From Sipunculus nudus (taxonomy: Eukaryota; Annelida; Sipuncula; Golfingiida; Sipunculidae), in the NCBI GenBank assembly GCA_026874595.1, contig CM049309.1, positions 11,832,576 through 11,896,575 of the forward strand: a stretch of 64,000 bases of DNA. Reading direction: 5' to 3'. The notes below the pieces were generated by a model. That model was not told the origin of the DNA. It worked only from the letters and a program-made list of their open reading frames with translations, and did no database searches. The translations under genes were made by a program, and so were the position numbers. Shown one piece after another: positions 1 to 10,490 of the stretch; the first letter of the stretch is position 1; every line of letters begins with the position of its first letter.

Positions 1-215
1 CATTTGTGTAAAAAAATTTTCCGGATCGGTCAAACGGTTCCCGAGATATATGGGTTTATGTGTGTAAACAGACGCACAAACGGACGCTGGGAAGAGACGA
101 AAGGTCAGAGGTCAAGGTCACTTGGTTAGGCACCAGTTCACATGTGACCCGATAATTTGTGTAAGTTTCGGAAAAATCTGTCCAGTAGTCTCAGAGGAGT
201 TCTCCGGAAACGAAC

Positions 216-246
<31 letters not shown>

Positions 247-330
247 AACCCGGTCAAAAACATAGTATCCGCAAAACTTCGTTTTGGCGGATACAAATAT
301 TCCTACGAGCTCCTGTTATATTTTTTTCGA
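1..330 (+). repeat. Dispersed repeat copy with CGG tract and hairpin end
   Basis: This block recurs at about 39020-39315 in the same orientation, including the phrases gatcggtcaaacggttccc, gttaggcaccagttcacatg, ctcagaggagttctcc and aacccggtcaaaaaca. The copy here carries a (CGG)10 run at 217-246 where the other copy has a degenerate GC-rich stretch. It ends in a near-perfect inverted repeat, gtatccgc-aaaac / gttttg-gcggatac, at about 267-295. The copy is cut by the window edge. It is a non-coding repeat; the short Arg-rich ORF reading through the CGG run is not a gene. Confidence 0.75.
217..246. repeat. (CGG)10 microsatellite
   Basis: Ten uninterrupted CGG units lie inside the dispersed repeat copy. 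The homologous position in the copy near 39240 is interrupted (gctgcggctgcagcggcggc), so the run has expanded or been homogenised here. Confidence 0.9.
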
Positions 331-2058
331 ATAAAATGTCCTAGACCTGGCCATATTTATTAATGATACAGTTTAATATATAAAACACGCAGAGGCCTAA
401 CTGGGTCTATAAAATGCCTCAGGATCGTCCATTTGAGAGTGTCTTTAAAAAGTATGAATCAATGGCTCAGTGAACCTGACCTCACCTAGCCCGATCTGAT
501 CGGACTAAATGTTATTATAGCGCCTGCCATATATTGAGTCCGATACCCATAGAGCGAGTTTCTACAATATAAGCCATGGTACATGCAACGGATCCGTTGC
601 ACCTTCTTCGCCTGAATAGAGTGTTTCCTGACTAACAACAAGACAAAGGAATACACATTATTTTGATAACAGTAAGTTAGTATGTGCTTCATGGTTTCGA
701 TAGCAACTAAAATTTAACATGGATCATCCTTTACAAGCATTTACTGACCTTTTGATCGGAGGCATGTATCAGCGAGTTTGGTAGGGGCAGAGCAGAATAG
801 TTGACTGGGCACCTCAAAACCTCACAGGGAGCCTCGCTGACTCGAGGGACTGAGAGCCAGATTTTTGTTACATTTTGTTTGAACGGGTACACTTTGAAGA
901 GTGACGGACTGGAACGGGGTGACAATAGTAAGTTTAGTAACACATGTTGCCCCTGCCGGGTTACAAGCTAAATAGGACATTGGGTGGTGTCTAACTTTTA
1001 TAGTGTGAGACTTACTATTTGTAGGAACGCTCACTGTATGGATATCGGACCCAATATTTATGACAGGGTCTTATGATACTGATTTTGATTAAATCGGGCT
1101 TGACCTCGCCTTACCTCTTTTATAGTACGGCTGTCCCGTCTCAATGCCTTGGTGAATGTTTTGTCAACAGATGGCGGAATCGGAGCACCCCTGCATGCAG
1201 CCAGTCATGAATTCATATGTAAAGTTCTGCTTCAAGCTCAGACGCCTAGGGGATATTAAATACACATATGACAGTCAAGGTTAATGTCTAAACCTCAGTT
1301 CACGTACAAATGTCTGATTTCTATGACCATTCAGCGAGTGAACAGTCAGTCTCATGTGACCAAGACGAACGGGGACACCTCATGATTCACAAATCATCGG
1401 CAACTTTAGTTAAGCTAGTCACTACTATTTTTTTTCAATATGGACCGACTTCAGTGAAAGCGCTGTTTGTATGACTATTTAATTTTTTTTTTCAGCATGA
1501 CAACTGTAATCTTAAGTGTAATTTATAACCAAGGCTGGTAGCTCCGAGAGCAATGTCCCACAAGTTTCATTGGCCTTGGTTCATTAAATATTCAGACTGG
1601 GAATAAAAAGTGGTCGTGGGTTAACCACGTGCACATTCGTGTCGTCTGTGTTTATGTAGTCACCACGTGACCAGTCGGGGGAATCCCCCATAACGGAATT
1701 TCGCCTCGTTTTCAGGTCACTATGGCCCTAACCCAGTGAAATTCATGACCCTCTCCAAGCAGTGTAAAAAAACTTGAAATTTTAAAAGATTACCAACACA
1801 TTGTAATTTATTTGAGATAATGCTTAATGTAATGTAAAATAACAAGTAGAGTTTCGTATTATGCTTTTAGATGAGATAATGGTCCAGAGGCAACCTGGGA
1901 TAACCAGACAACGACGTCTTGACCTTTCTCATGAATATTAATAAATCCTGTGACCTACAAGGTTCAGCAGGAATGACATAATCTGACAGCGATCAAACTG
2001 TCCATCAATTCCGTGCTGGGTTTTCCTTCCGCAATTGATGTTGATCGTGTAAATTCTC
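331..2058. other. Upstream flank of the Rab gene, no gene seen
   Basis: No ORF here resembles a known protein. The last 200 bases before the Rab ATG should hold its promoter and 5'UTR; no convincing TATA box was found at a defined distance. Confidence 0.4.
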
Positions 2059-2185
2059 ATGGCTTTTCCGGAGAAGGAACCGGTATTTAAAATCCTGGTG
2101 CTAGGAGACAGCAATGTCGGCAAAACGTGCATGCTACATAGATTTTGCGACGGTAGCTATCACGAAAGCTATATCTCCACCATAG
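2059..2185 (+). CDS. Rab-like gene, exon 1 (start codon, P-loop)
   Basis: The exon encodes [23 protein letters not shown] and the switch I segment up to STI. It ends in phase 1 before GTATGT. The first in-frame ATG gives a normal Rab N-terminus. Confidence 0.9.
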
Positions 2186-3036
2186 GTATGTGAAGACGTC
2201 TGACTGTTGTGTATTGTCTGGGCTGTTTCGTCGAGTCATGACTCACACCAGCATGTCCTGTAACCTGGACAACCGTCAGTTTATTGCGATTCATCAGCTG
2301 CCTTTAAATAGATGCATTGATTTCAGCAGAACTGGTCTTTATTAAGATACCACTGTGCATTAAGTTTTATTAAGTTATATTAAACAATTTAATGGACACT
2401 GTTCAGTTTAATTCAATTTAGATATTTAATTCAAAATCATGCCTTTTTGAAATCATGCCTTTTATTGCTGAATGCGGTATGTCATATAAAGAGTAATTTA
2501 CTGAGTACCTTTTTAAGTATGTATATATTTACATATATATCAAACATATAGTCATAGAAGAATTGCTGATTGCTTTATTTTAAATACATTTTATATTCGA
2601 AGGGGAAAAAAGATTATTTGATAAGTTCCCGTAAGGCCAAAAAGAAGGTAGGATTCTCAGTCACTGCACATATCAATTTTAACTCCCTGCATCACTAATA
2701 TTTATTTATATTTTCAATAGAAACCTTCCAATTTTAAACTCCAGCTGCTTGGACATTTTTTTTTCAAGAAATTAAAATAATACAATTTTGTCAGGATTTC
2801 CTTTGTTATGTAGTGCTTTTACTTATTTAGCAAAACAATCCTGTTATTTATCATGCTTTCCCTGATCATATGACATTTTTTTCAAAATAAACAAAACAAG
2901 GTAAAAAAAAAATAGCCCTCGCGCACTGATTTCTGAAAAAAAGTGCCTGAGAACCCATCCTTTTTTTAGCCTAATAGATATATATATATATATTCGTATT
3001 TATATACATTTAACTAGTTTATTTATATATATATAT

Positions 3037-3111
<75 letters not shown>

Positions 3112-4178
3112 ACAAGCAGGAGAGAGAGAGGTACTGTACGCAGAATGTTAATTCAATTGCATTCAGAATGTTCATTTAAAAAACACTTTTTCCTAAAGTT
3201 TTCTGAGGTTTAGTAAGTCTTTTTAAAAGGTTTAACACCAGTATATTTGATTTGATTCAATATGTTATCTGACTTCAGTAAGGGGATTTGAACACCAACA
3301 TTTGTCAAAATGACAAAATATTCAAATGTTAAAAGTATTTACATTTAAAGGGGCCCAATCATCAATAAAACAAGTTGAGATAACACAAAAAATAGCTTCT
3401 CTCCTTTAAAATAAATCTATACCTGCCAAAATATTGCCTTGGAACCGTTTGCTTACTCCTGTACACGAGTGTTAAAAACAGTGAACCGGGTGTGATTGCA
3501 GGTGTAAACATAAACCGATGCACCTACCATGTTCTGCGCGGAGCCACAACATGTGCAAATCAGGAGATTCTCTGACTGACTTTGCTAAAAAAAATGTTAT
3601 ACATATTCCTGCTGGCTGAAACACCGTGTGTTGTCCCTCTTAATCTGACCTTGGGTCACGCGGCCTTGTTATGGTAAACAGACTGTGTTTACCAACACAC
3701 AGGGTCATAACATGGTGTTAAACCATCATATGTGAGGAAATAAGACTGTGTGCTGGAACAGTTTTGCTGGGGAACTTTTGTATAAAGCAAAACTGAACTG
3801 GTAGTGTGAAAGAATAGGAATAATATTGCTCCTGATATGCTCTTCAATCTTCATCTATTCTTTGTAGGAATTGACTGCAAACAAAGAATAGTTTATGTTG
3901 ATGGTCAGAAGATTCGCTTAAAAATATGGTGAGTAATGTATGTAATGACACCATGGGAATTCAGTAGCTGTCAAACACAGTGTTGCTTAATTTTATTTCT
4001 ATTTTATAATATATCAGGGTTGTTATTAGTGGGAAAAACCCGGGATTAATTGGAAATAACTGGGGAAAACTGGTTAGTACCGGGAATTACTGGGGCAAAT
4101 GTCTGATCAAAATTTTTGAGAGAGTATAATGATGTATAGTTAATTAATTCTGTTTAATGTTGCATGTTGAAATTATAT

Positions 4179-4270
<92 letters not shown>

Positions 4271-4501
4271 TACATATATTTATATATATGAGGTCCATCA
4301 GAGTTGGATTGGTAAATATGTATCAAATAACCTTATTTCTTAGCCATCAATGGACCTTTTCATTGTAACTGATATATCTGATTATCTGTTTACCTATCAC
4401 TATGTATATACATACAAACAAGCTGTTTTTAAGGAAAACAATATAAATTTTCATATCTTGATTTTGTGATTTGAGTGTGTTTGTTTATATATATAGATAT
4501 A

Positions 4502-4532
<31 letters not shown>

Positions 4533-4708
4533 TGATATTTCCTTTTAATTCAATCAGATATCTGCTGGTCTCTCCTTTTATAAGATTATTACAGGTTTTT
4601 CCCAGTTTTTCCCATTTTCCAACTTTTGAGAGGTTTTTCCAAAGGTGGTAAATATTGGTATTTACCAGCTGGTAAATACCTCACTGGGAAAATCTTAACA
4701 ACCCTGTA

Positions 4709-4766
<58 letters not shown>

Positions 4767-7700
4767 GGTTTAGTATCACTTATAAAGACAGCAATAACTG
4801 TGTGAACATTTTCTTTTTTATTATTTAACAGGGACATCTGGTGAAATCATCATAAATTAAAATTAAGCTTTACATTTTTTAAATGCTATTTAATAGTATT
4901 ATAGAGCTAGGTGGTGTATTGGGCTCACTGAACAAAGTTTCCTTGTATACTTGTTAAGCTACATGTGTCAAAACTAGCTGTTACAGTCAGATGGTGTAAT
5001 GAGGGAAATAATATCTTCCCTTCCCATAAATAAATCTGATGAATAGCATGTTTACAGTATCAACTGTAGTTGGCTTAATATTTGCTCTGGTTTCGAATAT
5101 ATGATATTCGCAGCAGGGCAAAGACAAAGAAATAGTAACCACACAGCAGACAGGCCAAAAATTTTGCCCTACATTATCTAATCAAAATAAATTTTGTGCT
5201 GTACAGGGACACTGCAGGACAGGAACGGTTCCGAACTCTTACTACAGCCTACTACAGAGGGGCTCATGTAAGTAGCCACACTCCAACAGGGCTGGACATT
5301 AACTTTTGAAAGGACTTGCCCGACTGGGCAAGTAACATCTAGCTTTTACTTGCCCTACATAAATTATTACTTGCCTTTTCACTGATTGTATTTAAGGACA
5401 CAAACATTTATTTTCAGGCCTTAGGATAAAGGTATATGTTAGACCCACTTGCCCCGTCACTTTTAGTTGCCCTCCCACTATTTTCTGGATCTTTCATTTG
5501 CCAAGGGCAGGCTGTTAACCGTTAATGTCAAGCCCTGCCCAATGCAGGATTTTTGTGTTCAGCACACCTGACCTTCAATCAGGTGATATTTTGAACAACA
5601 TTGACAGTCAGACTTTTTTTCAGTGTTCATAGGTGTCCAACAAATATCCTTCACTGGATATTAAAACTAAAATAATGTGCCTCATGTAAATATTTAATTT
5701 CATCATTTTAAAGCATTTTACAAAATCAAAATAAACAGTTAAATGTCACCACAACTGTTAAATTACACTATGTTTTTATACCATAATAATTATTGGATAC
5801 TAGTTAATTGCAGTGCATGTTTATTTTGAATTGTTGCTGCATATAAAACAATTGGTCCCATCTACATATTATTATTCTCACTGCTACTCAAGTTTAATAT
5901 AAGTGTTAAGAATGACAGTTTTAGCTGTGTAATATCATCAGACTGGCCAAGTCAGTAAAGCATAGAAGACTTGCACTCACTACATGGCAACACCCAGTGC
6001 TGATACTGCCATCTGGTGGCAAATTTTATATTTGGTTATCTGACCATTATGGTTAAGTATCAGCCAGCACAGTGGGGTTTTAAATAAGTTTAATTGATAC
6101 AATTATTTACATAATATAATGGCAAATGTAATTACCCATTACTAAAATTATAATGTCTACAGTATCATATATTTTACATGTTTGAACAGATAGGTTATGC
6201 TTTTTAAACTGTGCATTAATTCTAATCTTATATTTTCATTTAAGGGTATTCTTCTTGTGTATGATATTACAAATACAGAATCTTTCAACCATCTGACCAA
6301 CTGGATGAAAAATATTAATGATGTAAGTATGAAAGTATTTCTTATAAGATTACTATTAAGCTTTAAATCATGATTTTTGTTTTACTTTTGTGAGAAGGAA
6401 CACAAAAATGACGACAATAAGAACCTATGTTCTTTCATCTGAATTGAGTATCTGTTTGTAAAACTATTTTTCATTTGATTGCTTGTCTATATTTTATGAT
6501 TAAATATGTGTCATTCAAAGTATGCTTAGGACAAAAGACCTCCCCCCTCCCTCTTTCGATTTACTTTAGATTTGTATCCATGGCAGTTGATAAATACCAC
6601 ATTAAGAGCATACGGTTATATTTAATTAGCTATTATATCCTTATTATTGTATAATATATTGGCAGTTCATATTAAGGTTAAATGGAGAATTATTTTCAAA
6701 GTATGTGCATTATTCCTGTTACTTCATTTTGCCTTAATACAAAAGTTTACTATAAAACCATCCTTGTACACTTACCTACTATCTCTAGTTTACCTGTTTT
6801 ATATGTTGTTATGGTTCTGTGTGTGAGTAAACAGTGTGTGTATGTTGACCATAACAAGACTGTGTGACCAGAGTTCCCATCTTACACACATTGACTCCAA
6901 AACAAGGAGAGGAAACATGAAAGTAGAAGCATTGAGATAACACTGATTTGAAAAACCTTGATTTTGCTATGCAATACAGCCACAAGGTGGCATGCCACAA
7001 TGATTATGCTTTGTGCCACTGATTATGCCTAGTGCAAGCATGTTTCTACTTGTGTACAGGAGTAAGCAAACAATTTTAGAACTAAATATTGGCAAGTAAC
7101 ATAATATTTTAAGGAGAAAACACTATATTTCATGAATATTTAACATACCTGTTAGGTGAATAGGTCCCTTTAAACAAATATTGACCTGTATCTGCAGATG
7201 GCACCCAAAGAAACTCGAGCTTTGATCTGTGGCAACAAATGTGATAAAGAATGGAGCAGAACGGTGGAGCGGGATAGAGGCAAAAGGGTAAGACATTTAT
7301 ATTCTCTATATAAAAACTCTAAACAAAGAAATATTTTATATTTAATTAAAGTAGACGCTAAGCTGTCATTTCTGAAATGTAGTAACATATTACCATATTT
7401 GGAAGTCACCTTCCTTTTCATTAGATTTTATTTGATTTCTGGTTTATTCTGTGTACATATTAATGAACTGTAGGTAATTCCTCTGTGATGGATGTATGAG
7501 CTTGTTTATCTACCTGCTGTTAGTAAACAGTTCACTGTACATGTGCTAATGTTGATAAATTAAAAAAAAAACATGTAACCCTAGGTGGTAGTGTTGAATC
7601 TGTTAGGAATTTCAAAGTTCACTAGTTGCAAAATGCCCTTTGCAAAACTCTGGCTTGTCTGGATTGTCCTTGTTGAATGTGTTTGGATTATTTTGGCAGC

Positions 7701-8287
7701 CCCCACATGTTATAAACATGGATTTTGTTGTGTTGATTGTTGATATGACATTGTCTGTGTCTAACATTTATGATATAGATTAGATTAAATATCACAGTGC
7801 AATGCACAAGTAGTATTTGCAATGAATTATTCAGGTATTCTTAAAACAAATGAGGTAATTACTAATTACATACATGTATAGTGAAACCTGTGGCCAAAAG
7901 TAGTCATAAATGACAGGTGGTCTTATTAGACAATTCAGATGCAATCAATGTGAATGCTTTTTGATCATCCAAGGGTGGTCTTAATACACAGGTGGTCTTA
8001 TAAGACAGGTGGTCTTTCAGACTGGTTCCACTGTACTTCTAATAACAGCTGCTGATTTAGCCATTATAGATAAATGTGATATTTAGCAACTTAATTTTCA
8101 GCAAAATTAATAAGAGATTAATTCAAGCAGGACTTTTTGCAAATACTATTCTCATTAAAACTTGTCATTGTAGCTTGCAGATTCCTATGACATCAGTTTT
8201 TATGAGACCAGTAGTAAAACCAATGTGAATGTAGATGAAGCCTTCCTAAAGCTTGCTAGACTCATCAAAGATCATTTGGAACAAAAG
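2059..8287 (+). CDS. Rab8/10/13-type small GTPase gene (six supported coding exons)
   Basis: Six exons joined by GT/AG introns give a continuous 177-codon reading frame: 2059-2185, 3868-3928, 5207-5267, 6245-6322, 7198-7287 and 8174-8287. Seen: P-loop GDSNVGKT (G1), the switch I segment YISTIGID, switch [11 protein letters not shown] (G3), GNKCD (G4) and ETSSK (G5). The [15 protein letters not shown] stretch is Rab-typical. Established: Rab GTPases cycle between GDP and GTP forms on membranes and direct vesicle traffic; the ISTIGID and [17 protein letters not shown] pattern is closest to the Rab8/10/13 branch. Several positions differ from canonical Rab8, for example Asn in the P-loop (DSNVGKT) and Cys after STIGID. 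The ATG at 2059 is chosen because it gives the usual short N-terminus before FKILVLGDS. The hypervariable C-terminus and its prenylated cysteines are not resolved. Introns carry several MITEs. Confidence 0.9.
2635..2971. mobile_element. MITE-like element, family with GGCC/GGCT TIRs, copy 1
   Basis: The ends are inverted repeats of about 25 bp: ggccaaaaagaaggtaggat at the left, and the complement of the right end begins ggctaaaaaaaggatgggtt. Flanking TAA is repeated. It lies in Rab intron 1. Related copies are at 26277-26596 (same orientation) and 17709-17948 (inverted, partial). There is no coding capacity, so it is a non-autonomous DNA transposon of a family I cannot name. Confidence 0.7.
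3047..3107. repeat. (TA)n followed by (GA)n microsatellite
   Basis: About 27 bases of TA alternation run directly into about 35 bases of GA alternation inside Rab intron 1. Confidence 0.9.
3868..3928 (+). CDS. Rab-like gene, exon 2
   Basis: TTTGTAG acceptor and GTGAGT donor. The exon encodes [20 protein letters not shown] and the first two bases of the Trp codon of WDTAGQE; the phases match exons 1 and 3 exactly. Confidence 0.92.
4015..4706. mobile_element. Non-autonomous hAT-like MITE in Rab intron 2
   Basis: The termini are CAGGGTTGTTA at 4015 and TAACAACCCTG ending at 4706. The flanking 8-mers taatatat and taatttat match at 7 of 8 positions, as expected for the 8-bp duplication of hAT elements. 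Subterminal CCCAGT/ACTGGG and GGTAAATACC words recur in both orientations. The centre is filled with an expanded (TA)n tract at about 4189-4286. No transposase is encoded. Confidence 0.75.
4712..4762. repeat. (TA)n microsatellite
   Basis: About 50 bases of TA alternation directly abut the right target-site side of the hAT-like MITE. Confidence 0.9.
5207..5267 (+). CDS. Rab-like gene, exon 3 (switch II)
   Basis: TGTACAG acceptor and GTAAGT donor. The exon completes [20 protein letters not shown] and His. It contains the DTAGQ motif with the catalytic Gln used for GTP hydrolysis. Confidence 0.95.
5287..5537. mobile_element. Short hAT-like MITE just after Rab exon 3
   Basis: The inverted ends CAGGGCTGGACATTAAC and (complement of the right end) CAGGGCTTGACATTAAC match at 16 of 17 positions. 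The interior has paired ACTTGCCC/GGGCAAG words. No clear 8-bp duplication is visible, so flank decay or loss is assumed. It begins 20 bases after the exon 3 donor site. Confidence 0.68.
6245..6322 (+). CDS. Rab-like gene, exon 4
   Basis: The exon has 26 codons in phase 0, starting [14 protein letters not shown], between an AG acceptor and GTAAGT. It matches the conserved Rab core strand and helix 3. Confidence 0.93.
7198..7287 (+). CDS. Rab-like gene, exon 5 (NKCD)
   Basis: The exon has 30 codons in phase 0 between TCTGCAG and GTAAGA. It encodes the G4 motif GNKCD that reads the guanine base. Confidence 0.93.
7879..8034. mobile_element. MITE-like element with ACAGTGAAACC ends, copy 1
   Basis: The left end tagtgaaacctg mirrors the right end, which reads ggttccactgta. 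The interior repeats ggtggtctta. The same family is seen at 41836-42015 and, inverted and partial, at 27117-27310; fragments occur near 17655 and 20338. Non-coding. Confidence 0.6.
8174..8287 (+). CDS. Rab-like gene, exon 6 (ETSSK)
   Basis: The exon has 38 codons in phase 0, starting [15 protein letters not shown] and ending DHLEQK before GTAAGT. It covers the G5 motif and the last helix of the G domain; the hypervariable tail should follow in later exons. Confidence 0.92.
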
Positions 8288-8504
8288 GTAAGTATATCTG
8301 TTTTGACTCCAATGAAAGACCATAGTCCGTTCCACTACCCCTGTCCACCTGTTTTTTCACGATTATCTCAACATAAGACAAACTTGCCAAACAAAATTTG
8401 CACCAACTACAGAATAAGAAAATGTGTAATTTTTGGTACCCTACCCCTGCTTAAGATATAAATATAACGGTATTCACTTAACTGCCTGGTTGACATCATG
8501 TCTC

Positions 8505-8511
<7 letters not shown>

Positions 8512-8568
<57 letters not shown>
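8512..8568. repeat. (TA)n microsatellite
   Basis: 57 bases of uninterrupted TA alternation, downstream of Rab exon 6. Confidence 0.92.
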
Positions 8569-8570
<2 letters not shown>

Positions 8571-8884
8571 ATGGTTCATGTGGTCCCCAACAAGTGACCA
8601 TTGTTTATCTTCCGTAGATTTTGATTTTAAGTTATTTGACATAACAATGAAGCCCTTGCATGAGGAGTGTACAAGTCTCAATGTAAACAGGGATCAGCAG
8701 CTCTTGATTATTGGTCCCATGAATGTTGGTGCTTCTTTTGTGCATCACATCTGTTGTGATTTCATCACTGTACCCTGCCATCCCAATTACATAGACACTA
8801 TAGAATATACATACATATACATATTTATACATGTCACTACAGACTAGACTTGTTACTCATAAAATGGTTTTAAATTCTTTACAG

Positions 8885-8902
8885 GAAAATTACACAAGGT
8901 AG
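8885..8902 (+). CDS. Candidate Rab-like exon 7 with early stop (low confidence)
   Basis: After a TTTACAG acceptor the phase-0 reading gives ENYTR and TAG. A GTAGGC donor overlaps the last codons, so this could also be a short internal exon ending at 8898. If terminal, the 182-residue protein would lack prenylation cysteines. Confidence 0.3.
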   Translation, partial: ENYTR

Positions 8903-9714
8903 GCTAGTACTTCCATTATAGTTAAATACATGTTTTCCTCTTTCTGCCCTAGGGGCAAAAAGTTTTGGCATTCTTTGATTTGTGAAAATATAATCAAAGA
9001 AAAACTGCATGGACAGGGGTACTGGAAGGGACTATAGTGCATTGATTTGTCCTGACAGAAAGTAAAATATCATAATGGCATTGAAAGCATCACATAGTTT
9101 TACCAAAACAAAGTCCAAGAGCCATATAAAGCATGAAAAATTAAATGTTATTTTAAGTATCAGTTAATGGCACCCAATTGGATAAACTTAGGTTGAAAAA
9201 TATGTTAAAGTGAACTCTATGAAAGTACAACAAAAATCGTATTGTGATGGAATGTGTCATTATAACCATACTGAATGCTGGAATACCTTTACAGGCCCAT
9301 ATTTTGGATGCCCCCCACCCACCTGCCTCCTTCACACATACATGTACATGTGAATACATTTTCCAGAAACAATGAACATGAGTCTTAAGAAAGTTTCAGC
9401 TTCTATGAAAAACATTTGAATCCTGTATAAATTTTACAGTCACAGGATTTTATTAATTAATTAATTTTATTAATTTAAAAATAAATTATAGTTGTTTTGT
9501 TGTTAAAGGGCTGTGTTTAATAGGTTGTAGAAATGGGTTGGTAATGACATTGTTCATAAGAGTAATGAGAGAGATAATACTGGTTAATTTATCAGGTGTC
9601 AAAATCTTCTTAGTTCAGGTTTATAGCTACATTCCTCCTGTGGGTCTAAGCCATCATGTGATGGTGATGATGGTGATGATGGACAAAAGTAATTTTGTCA
9701 TCAATACTGGTGTC

Positions 9715-10085
9715 TAGGGCTGTAACAATTAACCAGTGCACTGATACATTACCATACAAAGTCAAATATCATATCAGTATCATCAAATGTCACCATATTA
9801 TGTCTCGTTATCTAATGGAAAGTGACATCTAAGGGGAAAGGTCATAGGCAAGAAAATAGTTGAACTGCTTCTGATTTGCTAATCCATTGGAAATTAATAC
9901 AATTTGTTGTCTAGATAAAACATTTTACAAGAATAAGCTTATTTATATTTTTGTGTACATGGGTAAAATTTGTCTTGTAATCGAAATGATAAAATACTTC
10001 TACCCTATATGAATTGCACCATGTATCATATCGTGCATATTGTGATATGTATTGTATGCTGAGACAATGTATTGTTTCAGCCCAC
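9715..10085. mobile_element. hAT-like MITE with TAGGGCTGTAACAAT end
   Basis: The left end tagggctgtaacaattaa resembles the complement of the right end (tgggctgaaacaatac). The flanking 8-mers ctggtgtc (9707-9714) and atggtgtc (10086-10093) match at 7 of 8. The interior has paired words such as gatacattaccat and gtgatatgtattgtatg. No ORF of note. Confidence 0.6.
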
Positions 10086-10267
10086 ATGGTGTCCACATCT
10101 TCTGAGTTCAGGAGTATTAAAATAATCCACCAATAGGTCTGAGCTTTCAGTTGATAAAGATGATGGTGATGATTGGCAATAGCAGTATTATAATCAGTTC
10201 AGGCATCCATATTATCTGAGTTCAGATGTATGAAACTAACAAGCACTCAGAAAGCACAGACCTAAAC

Positions 10268-10490
10268 CAAGGCAGCTCATTATCCCCATGTGGCATTGTC
10301 AGAAATACAGCATTTTTCCTTAAAAACACCCTTTATCCTGATGGTGATCTGGATCACCTCCACACGTTAATTGTATCTTTGCCAAGCTATCCTGAAAATT
10401 TCATGAAAATTTGTTTTTTGGGTAATGTTGCTAACAGACAAACAAACAAATACAGGCAAAAACATATCCCTCACCGCTTGGCTTAGGTTA
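10268..10490 (+). repeat. Dispersed repeat (ggcagctcatt..ctggatcacc family), copy 1
   Basis: Shares with 24602-24855 the ordered words ggcagctc, gcattgtcagaaat, gatctggatca, gccaagctatcctgaaaatt and gttgctaacagacaaacaaac. The order and strand are conserved, so this is a dispersed SINE- or LINE-tail-like repeat without coding potential. Confidence 0.65.

Noticed and set aside
4186-4368. ORF of Tyr/Ile repeats
   Set aside because: It is a translation of a (TA)n microsatellite inside a MITE; the same applies to the ORFs at 19662-20249 and 20404-20743.
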